A DNA stretch of 64,000 bases from the NCBI RefSeq assembly GCF_004795105.1, contig NZ_SSBL01000022.1:1-64000 (forward strand), given 5' to 3'. Shown piece by piece: positions 7,928 through 17,058 of the stretch. The position numbers were made by a program, and so were the translations under genes. The notes under the pieces were generated by a model, which was not told the DNA's origin, did no database searches, and saw only the letters and a list, made by a program, of their open reading frames with translations. The stretch comes from Streptomyces sp. A0642 (GTDB taxonomy: Bacteria > Actinomycetota > Actinomycetes > Streptomycetales > Streptomycetaceae). The stretch's first letter is position 1. Each line of letters begins with the position of its first letter.

Positions 7928-10137
7928 TTGTCGGTGTCGTCCTTCTCGTCGGCCTCTTCGCCCTCGATCACGGGGATGAGGGAGAGCTTGCCGCGGGAGT
8001 CGATCTCCGCGATCTCGACCTGGACCTTGGAGCCGACCGCGAGCACGTCCTCGACGTTCTCCACGCGCTTGCCACCGGCGAGCTTGCGGATCTGCGAGAT
8101 GTGCAGCAGGCCGTCCTTGCCGGGCATCAGGGAGACGAACGCACCGAAGGTGGTGGTCTTGACGACCGTACCCAGGTAGCGCTCGCCGACCTCCGGCATG
8201 GTCGGGTTGGCGATCGCGTTGATCGTGGCGCGCGCGGCCTCGGCCTGCGAGCCCTGCTGGGCACCGATGTAGATGGTGCCGTCGTCCTCGATCGTGATGT
8301 CGGCGCCGGTGTCCTCCTGGATCTGGTTGATCATCTTGCCCTTGGGGCCGATGACCTCACCGATCTTGTCCACCGGGATCTTGACCGTGATGATCCGCGG
8401 GGCGTTCGGGGACATCTCGTCCGGGACGTCGATGGCCTCGTTCATCACGTCGAGGATGTGGAGGCGCGCGTCACGGGCCTGCTTCAGCGCGGCGGCCAGG
8501 ACCGAGGCGGGGATGCCGTCGAGCTTGGTGTCGAGCTGGAGCGCGGTGACGAACTGCTTCGTACCGGCGACCTTAAAGTCCATGTCACCGAACGCGTCCT
8601 CGGCGCCGAGGATGTCGGTGAGGGCGACGTAGTGGGTCTTGCCGTCGATCTCCTGCGAGATCAGGCCCATGGCGATACCGGCGACGGCGGCCTTGAGGGG
8701 CACACCGGCGTTCAGCAGGGACATGGTGGAGGCGCAGACCGAGCCCATGGACGTCGAGCCGTTGGAGCCCAGCGCCTCGGAGACCTGGCGGATCGCGTAG
8801 GGGAACTCCTCGCGCGACGGCAGCACCGGCACGATGGCGCGCTCGGCGAGCGCGCCGTGGCCGATCTCGCGGCGCTTGGGCGAGCCCACGCGGCCGGTCT
8901 CACCGACGGAGTACGGCGGGAAGTTGTAGTTGTGCATGTAGCGCTTGCGGGTCACCGGGGAGAGGGTGTCCAGCTGCTGCTCCATGCGGAGCATGTTGAG
9001 GGTGGTGACGCCCAGGATCTGGGTCTCGCCACGCTCGAACAGCGCCGAGCCGTGCACGCGCGGGATGGCCTCGACCTCGGCGGCGAGCGTACGGATGTCC
9101 GTGACGCCGCGGCCGTCGATGCGGACCTTGTCCTTGATGACGCGCTCACGGACCAGCTTCTTGGTCAGCGCGCGGTAGGCGCCGGAGATCTCCTTCTCGC
9201 GGCCTTCGAAGGCCGGGAGGAGCTTCTCGCCCGCGATCTCCTTGATGCGGTCCAGCTCCGCCTCGCGCTCCTGCTTGCCGGCGATGGTGAGCGCCTTGGA
9301 GAGCTCGGTGCTGACGGCCTTGGAGAGCGCCTCCAGGACGTCGTCCTGGTAGTCGAGGAAGACCGGGAACTCGCCGGTGGGCTTGGCGGCCTTGGAGGCG
9401 AGGTCCGACTGGGCCTTGCAGAGCGCCTTGATGAAGGGCTTCGCGGCTTCGAGGCCGGCGGCGACGATCTCCTCGGTGGGAGCCTCCGCGCCGTCCGCGA
9501 CGAGCTGGATCGTCTTCTCGGTGGCCTCGGCCTCGACCATCATGATCGCGACGTCGCCGTCCTCCAGGACGCGACCGGCGACCACCATGTCGAAGACGGC
9601 GTCCTCGAGCTCGGTGTGCGTCGGGAAGGCGACCCACTGGCCCTTGATCAGGGCGACGCGGGTGGCGCCGATGGGGCCGGAGAAGGGCAGGCCCGCCAGG
9701 ATCGTGGAAGCCGAGGCTGCGTTGATCGCGACCACGTCGTACAGGTGGTCGGGGTTGAGCGCCATGATCGTCTCGACGATCTGGATCTCGTTGCGCAGGC
9801 CCTTCTTGAAGGAGGGGCGCAGCGGCCGGTCGATCAGGCGGCAGGTGAGGATCGCGTCCTCGGAGGGGCGGCCCTCCCGGCGGAAGAAGGAGCCGGGGAT
9901 CTTGCCGGCGGCGTACTGCCGCTCCTCGACGTCCACCGTGAGGGGGAAGAAGTCGAGCTGGTCCTTGGGCCGCTTGGAAGCGGTGGTGGCCGACAGCACC
10001 ATGGTGTCGTCGTCCAGGTACGCGACGGCGGAGCCTGCGGCCTGCTTGGCCAGGCGGCCCGTCTCGAAGCGGATGGTGCGGGTGCCGAAGGTTCCGTTGT
10101 CGATAACGGCCTCGGCGTAGTGGGTCTCGTTCTCCAC
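7924..10137 (-). CDS. pnp: Polynucleotide phosphorylase / guanosine pentaphosphate synthetase
   Basis: 737 residues. Two RNase PH-like domains separated by a helical linker are followed by a KH domain (IPVDKIGEVIGPKGKMI) and a C-terminal S1 domain. It performs phosphorolytic 3'-5' RNA decay and RNA tailing; the Streptomyces enzyme is also known as GpsI. I prefer the GTG at 10137 (product VENETHYAEAV), which has ATGGAG 9 nt upstream. The in-frame ATG at 10152 adds five residues (MEKSL) and has a weaker ribosome site. It lies downstream of rpsO, past the rpsO terminator and a hairpin-rich leader, and is coupled to the M16 peptidase. Confidence 0.95.
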   Translation of the reverse strand: MENETHYAEAVIDNGTFGTRTIRFETGRLAKQAAGSAVAYLDDDTMVLSATTASKRPKDQLDFFPLTVDVEERQYAAGKIPGSFFRREGRPSEDAILTCRLIDRPLRPSFKKGLRNEIQIVETIMALNPDHLYDVVAINAASASTILAGLPFSGPIGATRVALIKGQWVAFPTHTELEDAVFDMVVAGRVLEDGDVAIMMVEAEATEKTIQLVADGAEAPTEEIVAAGLEAAKPFIKALCKAQSDLASKAAKPTGEFPVFLDYQDDVLEALSKAVSTELSKALTIAGKQEREAELDRIKEIAGEKLLPAFEGREKEISGAYRALTKKLVRERVIKDKVRIDGRGVTDIRTLAAEVEAIPRVHGSALFERGETQILGVTTLNMLRMEQQLDTLSPVTRKRYMHNYNFPPYSVGETGRVGSPKRREIGHGALAERAIVPVLPSREEFPYAIRQVSEALGSNGSTSMGSVCASTMSLLNAGVPLKAAVAGIAMGLISQEIDGKTHYVALTDILGAEDAFGDMDFKVAGTKQFVTALQLDTKLDGIPASVLAAALKQARDARLHILDVMNEAIDVPDEMSPNAPRIITVKIPVDKIGEVIGPKGKMINQIQEDTGADITIEDDGTIYIGAQQGSQAEAARATINAIANPTMPEVGERYLGTVVKTTTFGAFVSLMPGKDGLLHISQIRKLAGGKRVENVEDVLAVGSKVQVEIAEIDSRGKLSLIPVIEGEEADEKDDTDK

Positions 10138-10227
10138 TAGTGATTTCTCCATACTCGTCGTCTTTCGTCCTGTCGCCCGTGTGGCGCAGGACGGTGCGGA
10201 GAAGCGCACCGTGTGTGCGGGGCCGGT

Positions 10228-10262
10228 CTTCGATCGAAGCTCCCGGGCGTTGTCCCGGGGGC
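10228..10262 (-). promoter_or_regulatory. structured pnp leader (candidate RNase III/PNPase autoregulation site)
   Basis: Between rpsO and pnp lie a 12-base perfect palindrome (CTTCGATCGAAG at 10228-10239) and an adjacent CCCGGG-loop-CCCGGG inverted repeat (about 10242-10258). In Streptomyces the rpsO-pnp intergenic transcript is a known RNase III substrate that controls pnp expression. Which hairpin is cut here is inference. Confidence 0.45.
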
Positions 10263-10358
10263 CACTACCGAGGACCGGCGGCGGCCGTGGCGCGCCTCTC
10301 CTCGTCTGTTGTCGTACGTCCAGGTTACTGAGGTTGACCCCGGTACCGCACGTACGGC

Positions 10359-10398
10359 AAAGGGAGCGGGCCCACTAGAGGTGGGAACCGCTCCCTTT
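10359..10398 (-). terminator. terminator/attenuator after rpsO
   Basis: Strong hairpin just after the rpsO stop. AAAGGGAGCGG and CCGCTCCCTTT form the base, CCCAC/GTGGG the upper stem, and TAGAG the loop. Partial read-through would carry transcripts from the rpsO promoter into pnp. Confidence 0.85.
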
Positions 10399-10408
10399 CA
10401 CAGCGTGC

Positions 10409-10699
10409 TTACTTGGCGCCGCCGGCCGCGCCACGGCGGATGCCGAGGCGGTCGACGAGCGCACGGAAGCGCTGGATGTCCTTCTTGGCCAGGTACTGCA
10501 GGAGGCGGCGACGCTGGCCGACCAGGATCAGCAGACCACGACGGGAGTGGTGGTCGTGCTTGTGCGTCTTGAGGTGCTCCGTCAGGTCCGAGATACGGCG
10601 CGAAAGCATGGCGACCTGAACCTCGGGGGAACCGGTGTCGCCCTCCTTCTGCGCGAACTCGGTCATGATCTGCTTCTTCGTAGCGGCGTCGAGCGGCAC
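10409..10699 (-). CDS. rpsO: 30S ribosomal protein S15
   Basis: 96 residues with all S15 hallmarks, including EFAQKEGDTGSPEVQVA, HKHDHHSRRGLL and the C-terminal DIQRFRALVDRLGIRR. Binds the central domain of 16S rRNA. The GTG start at 10699 has AGAGGAG 7 nt upstream; the longer frame to 10828 is leader. It is the first gene of the rpsO-pnp cluster. Confidence 0.97.
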   Translation of the reverse strand: MPLDAATKKQIMTEFAQKEGDTGSPEVQVAMLSRRISDLTEHLKTHKHDHHSRRGLLILVGQRRRLLQYLAKKDIQRFRALVDRLGIRRGAAGGAK

Positions 10700-10876
10700 G
10701 CGGTACTCCTCTTGGTCTTCGATGCGCCCACGAGTGCCCCTGGTCTTGATCTCAGGGGAGCTTGAGTGACTCGGGAGCGAAGGTCCGATGAGCGCAGCTC
10801 CCAGAGTCAACCGGGAACGCGTACACAAACGGCCACCGCCAGACTACCAGCCGCCGGACGCGGCCCCTGACGGGCC
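10700..10876 (-). promoter_or_regulatory. rpsO promoter/leader region
   Basis: This 177-nt gap upstream of rpsO contains a minus-strand TTGACT (about 10805-10810) that could serve as a -35 element. The -10 about 17 nt on (CGGACC) is poor, so the exact promoter is uncertain. The gap also ends the eccD transcription unit. Confidence 0.3.
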
Positions 10877-12364
10877 TCAGCCGGTGAGGGCCCTCGCGCG
10901 CGCGAAGACGTCGAGGACCGCCAGGCAGAGCGGGACCAGGGAGAGCAGGAGGGCGCTCTCCGTGAGGTCCAGGGCCCGGCCCCAGAAGGGGGAGAGTCCC
11001 TTGCGGGGCACGATCAGGCCGGCCGCTGTCAGCAGGGCCGCACCGGCGGCGACGGCCGCGGAGAGCCAGACGGTACGGAGGTCGAGGGAGCCGCGGTCTC
11101 CGTACTGGACGAGTGCCGCGACCAGGTCGGCGGGCGGGTGCAGAGCGAGGCCGAGGATGAGCAGGGCGAGGGCGCCGAGCCCCGCCGCGAGCACGCAGAC
11201 GACCTGCGAGGTGTAGCGGAAGAGCCGGGCGCGCAGCAGCATGGCCAGGCCGGTGGCCAGGGCGAGGAGCTGGGCCCAGGTGTCGCCGGAGAAGCCGAGC
11301 ACCGCGGCGGACGCGACGACGAGGGCCGCGCAGCCGGCGACGAGACCGAGCAGGAGTTCGTGGCCGCGCCGCGCCCGCCCGGCGATGTACGCGGCGTCGA
11401 CGGGGGCGTCCCGGTGGCCGGCGTCCGGGTCGGCGGAGGGACCGGCGCAGGTGTCGTCGTAGCCGGTCGGCGCGGTGCGCTGCGGGGTGTATCCGATGGG
11501 GAGCCGGGCGAACCGGGCCGAGAGGCCGGGCAGGAACGCGACGAGCCCGATGGCGGCCGGGGCGCAGACGGCGGCCGCCGAGGCGGCCGAGGACTCGGTG
11601 AGGATCGCGGCGAAGGAGGCCAGGGTGCCCGCGGTGGCGAGCAGGACGGCGGCGACGAACGGGGCGTCGCCGCCCGGAGTGACCGCGACCAGGGCCACCG
11701 AGGCGACCAGCACCGCGACGCAGCCGAGCAGGAGCTGGAGTCTGCCCGGTCCCTGTCCTGCGTCCGGGCCGAGGATGCCGGAGCCCGCGAGGAGGACCAG
11801 GGGCAGCCCGCCGAGGCCGAGCGCGGCGGCCGTGCCCCGGTCCCCGTAGACACGCGCCCGGACCCCCGCGAAGGCGGTGAGCAGGACGCCGGCGGCGCCC
11901 GCGACGATGCCGGGCAGGCCGTGCATGTCGTGGCGGACCGGGTCGGCGGACCAGAGGACGAAGCCGAGCAGGACGAGCAGGGTCGCGGCGGCCGCCGGGC
12001 CGGCGCCGCGCAGCAGGTCGTCGCTCCACAGGTGGCGGTCGCGGGCGACGGCGGAGGCGACGGCGTCCGGGACGTCGTCGAACACGGCGGGCGGCAGTGA
12101 TTCGGCGAACGGACGCAGGGAGAGGATCTCGCCGTCGAGCACCTGCTGGGCGGCCAGCGTGCGGGCCCCGTCGAGGACGGTGCCGTCGCGTCGTACGAGG
12201 TGGTGTCCGGTGGGGGTGGCGACGGGCTGGGTCCGGCCGGTGAGGCGGAGGATCTCCGGGCAGATGTCGGCGACGGCGAGGTCCTCCGGCAGGGCGACGT
12301 CGATCCGGCTGTCGGGGGCCACGACGGTGACGCGGCAGAAACCGGTCGCTGCGGTCGTACTCAC
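10877..12364 (-). CDS. eccD: ESX (type VII) secretion membrane protein EccD
   Basis: 495 residues. The N-terminal ~85 residues form the YukD/ubiquitin-like cytosolic domain (RVTVVAPDSRIDVALPEDLAVAD). About eleven membrane helices follow, starting near residue 130, matching the EccD channel subunit. One hydrophilic loop (ARLPIGYTPQR... to about 330) interrupts the helices. The GTG start at 12364 gives VSTTAATGFC; upstream frame is GC-rich intergenic sequence. It is transcribed divergently from eccC and separated by the bldB/esx genes from the rest of the secretion genes. Confidence 0.9.
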   Translation of the reverse strand: MSTTAATGFCRVTVVAPDSRIDVALPEDLAVADICPEILRLTGRTQPVATPTGHHLVRRDGTVLDGARTLAAQQVLDGEILSLRPFAESLPPAVFDDVPDAVASAVARDRHLWSDDLLRGAGPAAAATLLVLLGFVLWSADPVRHDMHGLPGIVAGAAGVLLTAFAGVRARVYGDRGTAAALGLGGLPLVLLAGSGILGPDAGQGPGRLQLLLGCVAVLVASVALVAVTPGGDAPFVAAVLLATAGTLASFAAILTESSAASAAAVCAPAAIGLVAFLPGLSARFARLPIGYTPQRTAPTGYDDTCAGPSADPDAGHRDAPVDAAYIAGRARRGHELLLGLVAGCAALVVASAAVLGFSGDTWAQLLALATGLAMLLRARLFRYTSQVVCVLAAGLGALALLILGLALHPPADLVAALVQYGDRGSLDLRTVWLSAAVAAGAALLTAAGLIVPRKGLSPFWGRALDLTESALLLSLVPLCLAVLDVFARARALTG

Positions 12365-12626
12365 GTGTGCTGGTCCCCCCGGTCGGCGGCTGCGCGCGGA
12401 TGCGGGTCCGGTCCCCCGGTTTCGCGGTCGCGCACGATGCGCGCGCCACCCTACCGGGGCGGTGGATCCCGGCGGTCCGGGCGCGGGAACGCGCAATCCC
12501 GGCCGGGGTCCGGGAAGTAGGATCGCGGTCGCGCGGAGGCCAGTCCGCGGGCGGAGGCAGCCACGGGGGCGCCGGTGCGGGGCCGCCCGGCCCCCGGCCC
12601 GTCCGTACCGAGGGATTGATGCACCG
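12365..12626. promoter_or_regulatory. divergent eccD/eccC promoter region
   Basis: This 262-nt non-coding divergent interval should hold promoters for both genes. TAGGAT at 12518-12523 on the plus strand is a plausible -10 element 104 nt upstream of the eccC start. No clear -35 box was found at the standard spacing. Confidence 0.45.
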
Positions 12627-15600
12627 GTGAGCCAGATCGTCGTGAAGCGTCCGCCGCGGGCCCTGCCGCCGGAACTGCCTGCGGACGGGCTGGTGTTGAA
12701 GGCTCCTCCGCTGCTGCCGCGCGGGCAGCGCGAGGGCTTGCTGATGCAGGTCCTGCCGGTGCTCGGCATGGGTTCCTCGGTGGTCTTCTTCTTCTCGCCG
12801 CAGGCGCCGCCGTTCATGCGGATCATGGGTGTGCTGATGCTGGTGTCGACGCTCGCCATGGTGGCCGCCCAGCTGGTCCGGCACCGGCGCGGGACGCAGG
12901 GACAGCTGGCGGACGCCCGCCGCGACTACCTCGCGTACCTGGCGCAGATCAGGCGTACGGTGCGCCGGACGGCGCGCGCCCAGCGTGATGCGCAGTGGTA
13001 TCTGCATCCCGCCCCGGACCAGCTGTGGTCGGTGGTGGCGGAGGGCGCCCGGGTCTGGGAACGGCGGGCCGGTGACGCCGACTTCGGGCAGGTGCGGATC
13101 GGGCTCGGGGTTCAGGGCCTGTCGACACCCCTGTCGGCGCCGGAGAGCGATCCGGCCGAGGAGCCGGAGCCGGTGTGCGCGGGTGCGCTGCGGCGGTTCC
13201 TGGCGGCGCACAGTGCGCTGGACGGGCTCCCGGTGGCGTTCCCGGTGCGGGCGTTCCCCCGGGTGGCGGTGTGCGGTCCGCCGGAGTCGGCGCGGTCGGC
13301 CGCACGGGCGATGGTGGCCCAGTTGGTGACGCTGCACGCGCCGGACGATCTGGTGGTCGCCGTGGTGGCGGGCCCGGAGGCGGTGGGGCACTGGGAGTGG
13401 ACGAAGTGGCTGCCGCACACGCAGGTGCCGGGGCAGGCCGACGGGGCGGGCTCGAAGCGGCTGTTCGTGGCGGACCCGGCCGATCTGGAGCCGTTGCTCG
13501 CGGACCGGCTGGAGGGACGGCCGCGGTTCGGCCGGGAGGGCGGGCCCCTGTCGGACCAGCCGCACATCGTGGTGGTGGTGGACGGGGGCCGGACGGGGCC
13601 GGTGCCTGGGGGGCCGGAGGGAGTGCAGGGCGTGACCGTCGTCGAGGTGGTGGAAGGTGAACCCCCCGCATCCCGTGGCGGGCTCACGGTGAGGGTGCGG
13701 CCGGGGCTGCTGCGGCTGGAGCCGGGGGCGGGTGCGGCGTACGAGGGCGTACCGGACGGCCTTTCGCTGCCGGCGGCCGAGGCGCTGGCCCGGCAGCTGG
13801 CGCCGCTGCGGACGGGCGGCGGAAAGGACGGTGAACCGCTGCTCTCCGACCTGGACTTCACCGAACTGCTGGACCTAGGCGACGCGGACGCCGTCGACGT
13901 CGCGCGCACCTGGCGGCCGCGGCCGGCCTCGGAGCGGCTGCGGGTGCCGATCGGTGTCGGCGAGGACGGTCTGCCGGTGATGCTGGACCTCAAGGAGGCG
14001 GCGCAGGACGGCATGGGGCCGCACGGGCTGTGCGTCGGCGCGACGGGCTCCGGCAAGTCGGAGCTGCTGCGGACGCTGGTGCTGGGCCTCGCGGTCACGC
14101 ACTCCTCCGAGACGCTGAACTTCGTGCTCGCGGACTTCAAGGGCGGGGCGACGTTCAGCGGTATGGCGCAGCTGCCGCACGTGGCCGCGGTCATCACCAA
14201 CCTGGCCGACGACCTGGCTCTCGTGGACCGGATGGGCGACGCGATCCGCGGTGAGCTCCAGCGCCGGCAGGAGCTGCTGCGTTCTGCGGGCAACTACGCG
14301 GGGGTCCACGACTACGAGAAGGCCCGGGCGGCAGGTGCGGCGCTGGAGCCGCTGGCCTCGCTGGTGCTGGTGATCGACGAGTTCTCCGAACTGCTCACCG
14401 CGAAGCCCGACTTCATCGACATGTTCCTCCAGATCGGCCGCATCGGCCGTTCGCTGGGCGTGCATCTGCTGCTGGCGTCGCAGCGCCTGGAGGAGGGCCG
14501 CCTGCGCGGGCTGGACACGTATCTCTCGTACCGGATCGGGCTGCGGACGTTCTCGGCCGCGGAGTCGCGGACGGCGCTCGGGATCCCGGACGCGTACCAC
14601 CTGCCGTCGGTGCCGGGGTCGGGCTACCTCAAGTCCGGTACGGAGGAGATGACGCGGTTCAAGGCGGCGTACGTGTCGGGGGCGTACCGTGCGGGCGGTC
14701 GGGCGCCGGCGGCGGGGCAGGCGCCTGCCGCGCGGCGGGCGGCCCTGTTCCGTGCGATGCCGGTCCCCGTGCCGGAGGCGGACGGCGCGTCTCCGGCCGG
14801 GCCGGCGCCGGGGCGGGAGGACGCCTTCGCCGAGACGGTGCTGGACGTGGTCGTGCGGCGACTGGAGGGTCGGGGGGTGCCGGCCCATCAGGTGTGGCTG
14901 CCGCCCCTGGACCGGGCTCCCGCGCTGGACCAGCTGCTGCCCGGGCTCGCACCCGCCGCGGGGCGCGGGTTCACCGCCACGGAGTACACCCGGCCCGGCG
15001 GGCTGACGGTCCCGCTCGGTCTGGTCGACAAGCCGTTCGAGCAGCGGCGCGAGGTGCTGTACCGCGACTTCTCGGGGGCGGCGGGGCATCTGATGGTGGT
15101 CGGCGGGCCGCGGTCGGGCAAGTCGACGCTGCTGCGGACGCTCATCGCCTCGTTCGCGCTCACGCACACACCCGGGGAAGTGCAGTTCTACGGGCTCGAC
15201 TTCGGTGGCGGCGGGCTCGCCCCGGTGGCGGAGCTGCCGCACGTGGGCCAGATCGCCTCGCGACTGGACCCGGAGCGGGTGCGGCGCACGGTCGCGGAGG
15301 TGGCGGGGGTGCTGGCCCGGCGCGAGGAGTTCTTCCGGGCCCGGGGCATCGACTCCATCGCGGCCTACCGGCGCGGGCGGGCTCTCGGCGAGCTGCCCGA
15401 CGAGGCGTGGGGGGACGTGTTCCTGGTCATCGACGGCTGGGGCGGGTTCCGTGCCGAGTACGAGTCGCTGGAACCGGTCGTCACGGACATCGCCGCACGC
15501 GGTCTCGGCTACGGGGTCCATGTGGTGCTCTCGGCGGCGCGGTACATGGAGGTGCGGGCGGCGCTCAAGGACCAGATCCTCGGGCGGCTCGAACTGCGCC

Positions 15601-16571
15601 TCGGCGACGTCATGGACTCCGAGTTCGACCGGAAGGTGGCGGCCCGGGTGCCGGCCGGGGTGCCGGGCCGCGGCCAGGTGGCGGAGAAGCTGCACTTCAT
15701 GGCCGCGCTGCCGCGCATCGACTCGGTGACCGACGCGACGGGCCTCGCCGGCGCGACCGCCGCGCTCGTCGGAACGGTGCGCGCCGACTGGCCCGGCCCG
15801 CCGGCGCCTTCCGTACGGCTGCTCCCGCTGAAACTGCCGGCGGAGCGGTTGCCGAAGGGGTTCGAGTTCCCGGACCGGGGCGTCGCGATCGGGATCGCCG
15901 AGACGGATCTGGAACCGGTGTTCGTCGACTTCGACACCGACCCGTTCTTCCTGGTCTTCGGCGAGAGCGAGTCGGGCAAGACCAATCTGCTGCGTCTGAT
16001 CACGAAGCAGATCGCGGAGCGGTACTCCCCCGATGAGGCGAAGTTCGTCGTCGGGGACTACCGGCGGGGGCTGCTGGGCGCCTTGCCGGAGAGCCATCTG
16101 CTGGAGTACGCGCCGACGGCGGACGCCCTGGGGCGGCACATGGAGGCGCTGGCCGGTGTCTTCGCCCGGCGGCAGCCCCCGGCGGACGTGACACCGCGGC
16201 AGTTGCGGGACCGGAGCTGGTGGACCGGTCCGCGGATCTTCATCGTCGTCGACGACTACGACCTGGTCGCGACGGGCGCGGGCGGCCCGCTGGCCCCGTT
16301 GGCGGAGTATCTGCCGTTCGCCCGGGACACCGGGGTGCGCTTCGTGATCGCACGCAGTTCGGCGGGGGCGTCGCGTGCGATGTACGAGACGTTCATGCAG
16401 CGGATCAAGGAGCTGGGGGCGCAGGGCGTGGTGCTGTCCGGCAACCCGGCGGAGGGGGACCTCATCGGGGCGGTGCGCGGGCATCCGATGCCGCCGGGGC
16501 GCGGGTACTTCGCCACCCGGCGGCGGGGCAGTGCGCTGGTGCAGACGGGCAGGCTCCCGGAGCGGCCGTGA
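12627..16571 (+). CDS. eccC: ESX (type VII) secretion FtsK/SpoIIIE ATPase EccC
   Basis: 1,314 residues, the single-chain EccC form. It has an N-terminal region with two membrane helices (about 40-60 and 66-82), then three FtsK/SpoIIIE ATPase domains. Walker A motifs are GATGSGKS (471-478), GGPRSGKS (826-833) and GESESGKT (1112-1119), so all three keep the P-loop lysine. The first domain carries a Walker B-like LVLVIDEFSELL. EccC recognises WXG100 substrates and powers export. The GTG start at 12627 is favoured because the frame upstream lacks conserved sequence and GAGGGA precedes it. Confidence 0.93.
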   Translation: MSQIVVKRPPRALPPELPADGLVLKAPPLLPRGQREGLLMQVLPVLGMGSSVVFFFSPQAPPFMRIMGVLMLVSTLAMVAAQLVRHRRGTQGQLADARRDYLAYLAQIRRTVRRTARAQRDAQWYLHPAPDQLWSVVAEGARVWERRAGDADFGQVRIGLGVQGLSTPLSAPESDPAEEPEPVCAGALRRFLAAHSALDGLPVAFPVRAFPRVAVCGPPESARSAARAMVAQLVTLHAPDDLVVAVVAGPEAVGHWEWTKWLPHTQVPGQADGAGSKRLFVADPADLEPLLADRLEGRPRFGREGGPLSDQPHIVVVVDGGRTGPVPGGPEGVQGVTVVEVVEGEPPASRGGLTVRVRPGLLRLEPGAGAAYEGVPDGLSLPAAEALARQLAPLRTGGGKDGEPLLSDLDFTELLDLGDADAVDVARTWRPRPASERLRVPIGVGEDGLPVMLDLKEAAQDGMGPHGLCVGATGSGKSELLRTLVLGLAVTHSSETLNFVLADFKGGATFSGMAQLPHVAAVITNLADDLALVDRMGDAIRGELQRRQELLRSAGNYAGVHDYEKARAAGAALEPLASLVLVIDEFSELLTAKPDFIDMFLQIGRIGRSLGVHLLLASQRLEEGRLRGLDTYLSYRIGLRTFSAAESRTALGIPDAYHLPSVPGSGYLKSGTEEMTRFKAAYVSGAYRAGGRAPAAGQAPAARRAALFRAMPVPVPEADGASPAGPAPGREDAFAETVLDVVVRRLEGRGVPAHQVWLPPLDRAPALDQLLPGLAPAAGRGFTATEYTRPGGLTVPLGLVDKPFEQRREVLYRDFSGAAGHLMVVGGPRSGKSTLLRTLIASFALTHTPGEVQFYGLDFGGGGLAPVAELPHVGQIASRLDPERVRRTVAEVAGVLARREEFFRARGIDSIAAYRRGRALGELPDEAWGDVFLVIDGWGGFRAEYESLEPVVTDIAARGLGYGVHVVLSAARYMEVRAALKDQILGRLELRLGDVMDSEFDRKVAARVPAGVPGRGQVAEKLHFMAALPRIDSVTDATGLAGATAALVGTVRADWPGPPAPSVRLLPLKLPAERLPKGFEFPDRGVAIGIAETDLEPVFVDFDTDPFFLVFGESESGKTNLLRLITKQIAERYSPDEAKFVVGDYRRGLLGALPESHLLEYAPTADALGRHMEALAGVFARRQPPADVTPRQLRDRSWWTGPRIFIVVDDYDLVATGAGGPLAPLAEYLPFARDTGVRFVIARSSAGASRAMYETFMQRIKELGAQGVVLSGNPAEGDLIGAVRGHPMPPGRGYFATRRRGSALVQTGRLPERP

Positions 16572-16703
16572 GAGCCGGCGACAGCCGCGCGCGGCGTCAC
16601 GGAAGCACAGACGGGCGCCGTTCGCCGGGAGTTCGGCGACCTGGCCAAAGGCCGCGGCGGGGCCTGTACGGTGCCGTGCAGAGCCACGTACGGAGAGGAA
16701 CCG

Positions 16704-16943
16704 TTGACCATGGGAACGCAGGCGGAGAAGGACGAGCTGTACGCACTCGACATCTCGGGGGTGGAATGGCTGAGCGCGCCCGGCACCGAGGAGGCGGAGG
16801 AGCGCGTGGAGATCGCGCACCTTCCGGGCGGGGCCGTGGCGATGCGGTCCTCGCTGGATCCGGAGACCGTGCTGCGGTACACGGAGGCGGAGTGGCGTGC
16901 GTTCGTGCTGGGGGCCCGGGACGGCGAGTTCGACCTGACGTAG
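16704..16943 (+). CDS. bldB: BldB-type developmental regulator (DUF397)
   Basis: 79 residues from a TTG (16704) or 77 from the ATG at 16710; GGAGAGGAA at 16692-16700 suits either. It is a small acidic DUF397 protein with the core LPGGAVAMRSSLDPETVLRYT and WRAFVLGARDGEFDL. Its position between the ESX ATPase gene and the esxBA genes matches bldB of Streptomyces coelicolor, where it is needed for aerial growth and antibiotic production. Biochemical function is unsettled. Other DUF397 paralogues are numerous in the genus, so the symbol rests on sequence resemblance plus position. Confidence 0.8.
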   Translation: MTMGTQAEKDELYALDISGVEWLSAPGTEEAEERVEIAHLPGGAVAMRSSLDPETVLRYTEAEWRAFVLGARDGEFDLT

Positions 16944-16977
16944 GTCTGGGCGGCGTGCGGGAGGGGCACGCGCACCG

Positions 16978-17030
16978 GAACGTGCTCCCCGCACAGCGGG
17001 GAGGGGCACGTTCGAGTGAACATGCCCCTC
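16978..17030. terminator. overlapping alternative hairpins between bldB and esxA
   Basis: Two strong hairpins share bases and cannot form together. One pairs GAACGTGC/GCACGTTC plus TCCCCGC/GCGGGGA (16978-17013). The other pairs GAGGGGCA/TGCCCCTC plus GTTC/GAAC around a GAGT loop (17001-17030). They lie between converging genes and probably act as a bidirectional terminator. Confidence 0.75.
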
Positions 17031-17058
17031 CTGCGGCACGCGGCGCGGCCGCCGGCGT

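Noticed and set aside
8101..10140. 679-codon plus-strand ORF opposite pnp
   Set aside because: Antisense shadow of pnp; Gly/Asp/Val/Arg composition typical of reverse frames in high-GC genes.
11877..12626. Upstream extension of the eccC frame
   Set aside because: It lies opposite eccD and in the divergent gap; composition is not protein-like, and the GTG at 12627 fits the family start.
10752..13565. 937-codon minus ORF across eccD and the start of eccC
   Set aside because: Arg/Pro/Gly-rich out-of-frame translation overlapping two conserved genes.
13875..17039. 1,054-codon minus ORF opposite eccC
   Set aside because: Reverse shadow of the three-domain ATPase; no domain recognisable.
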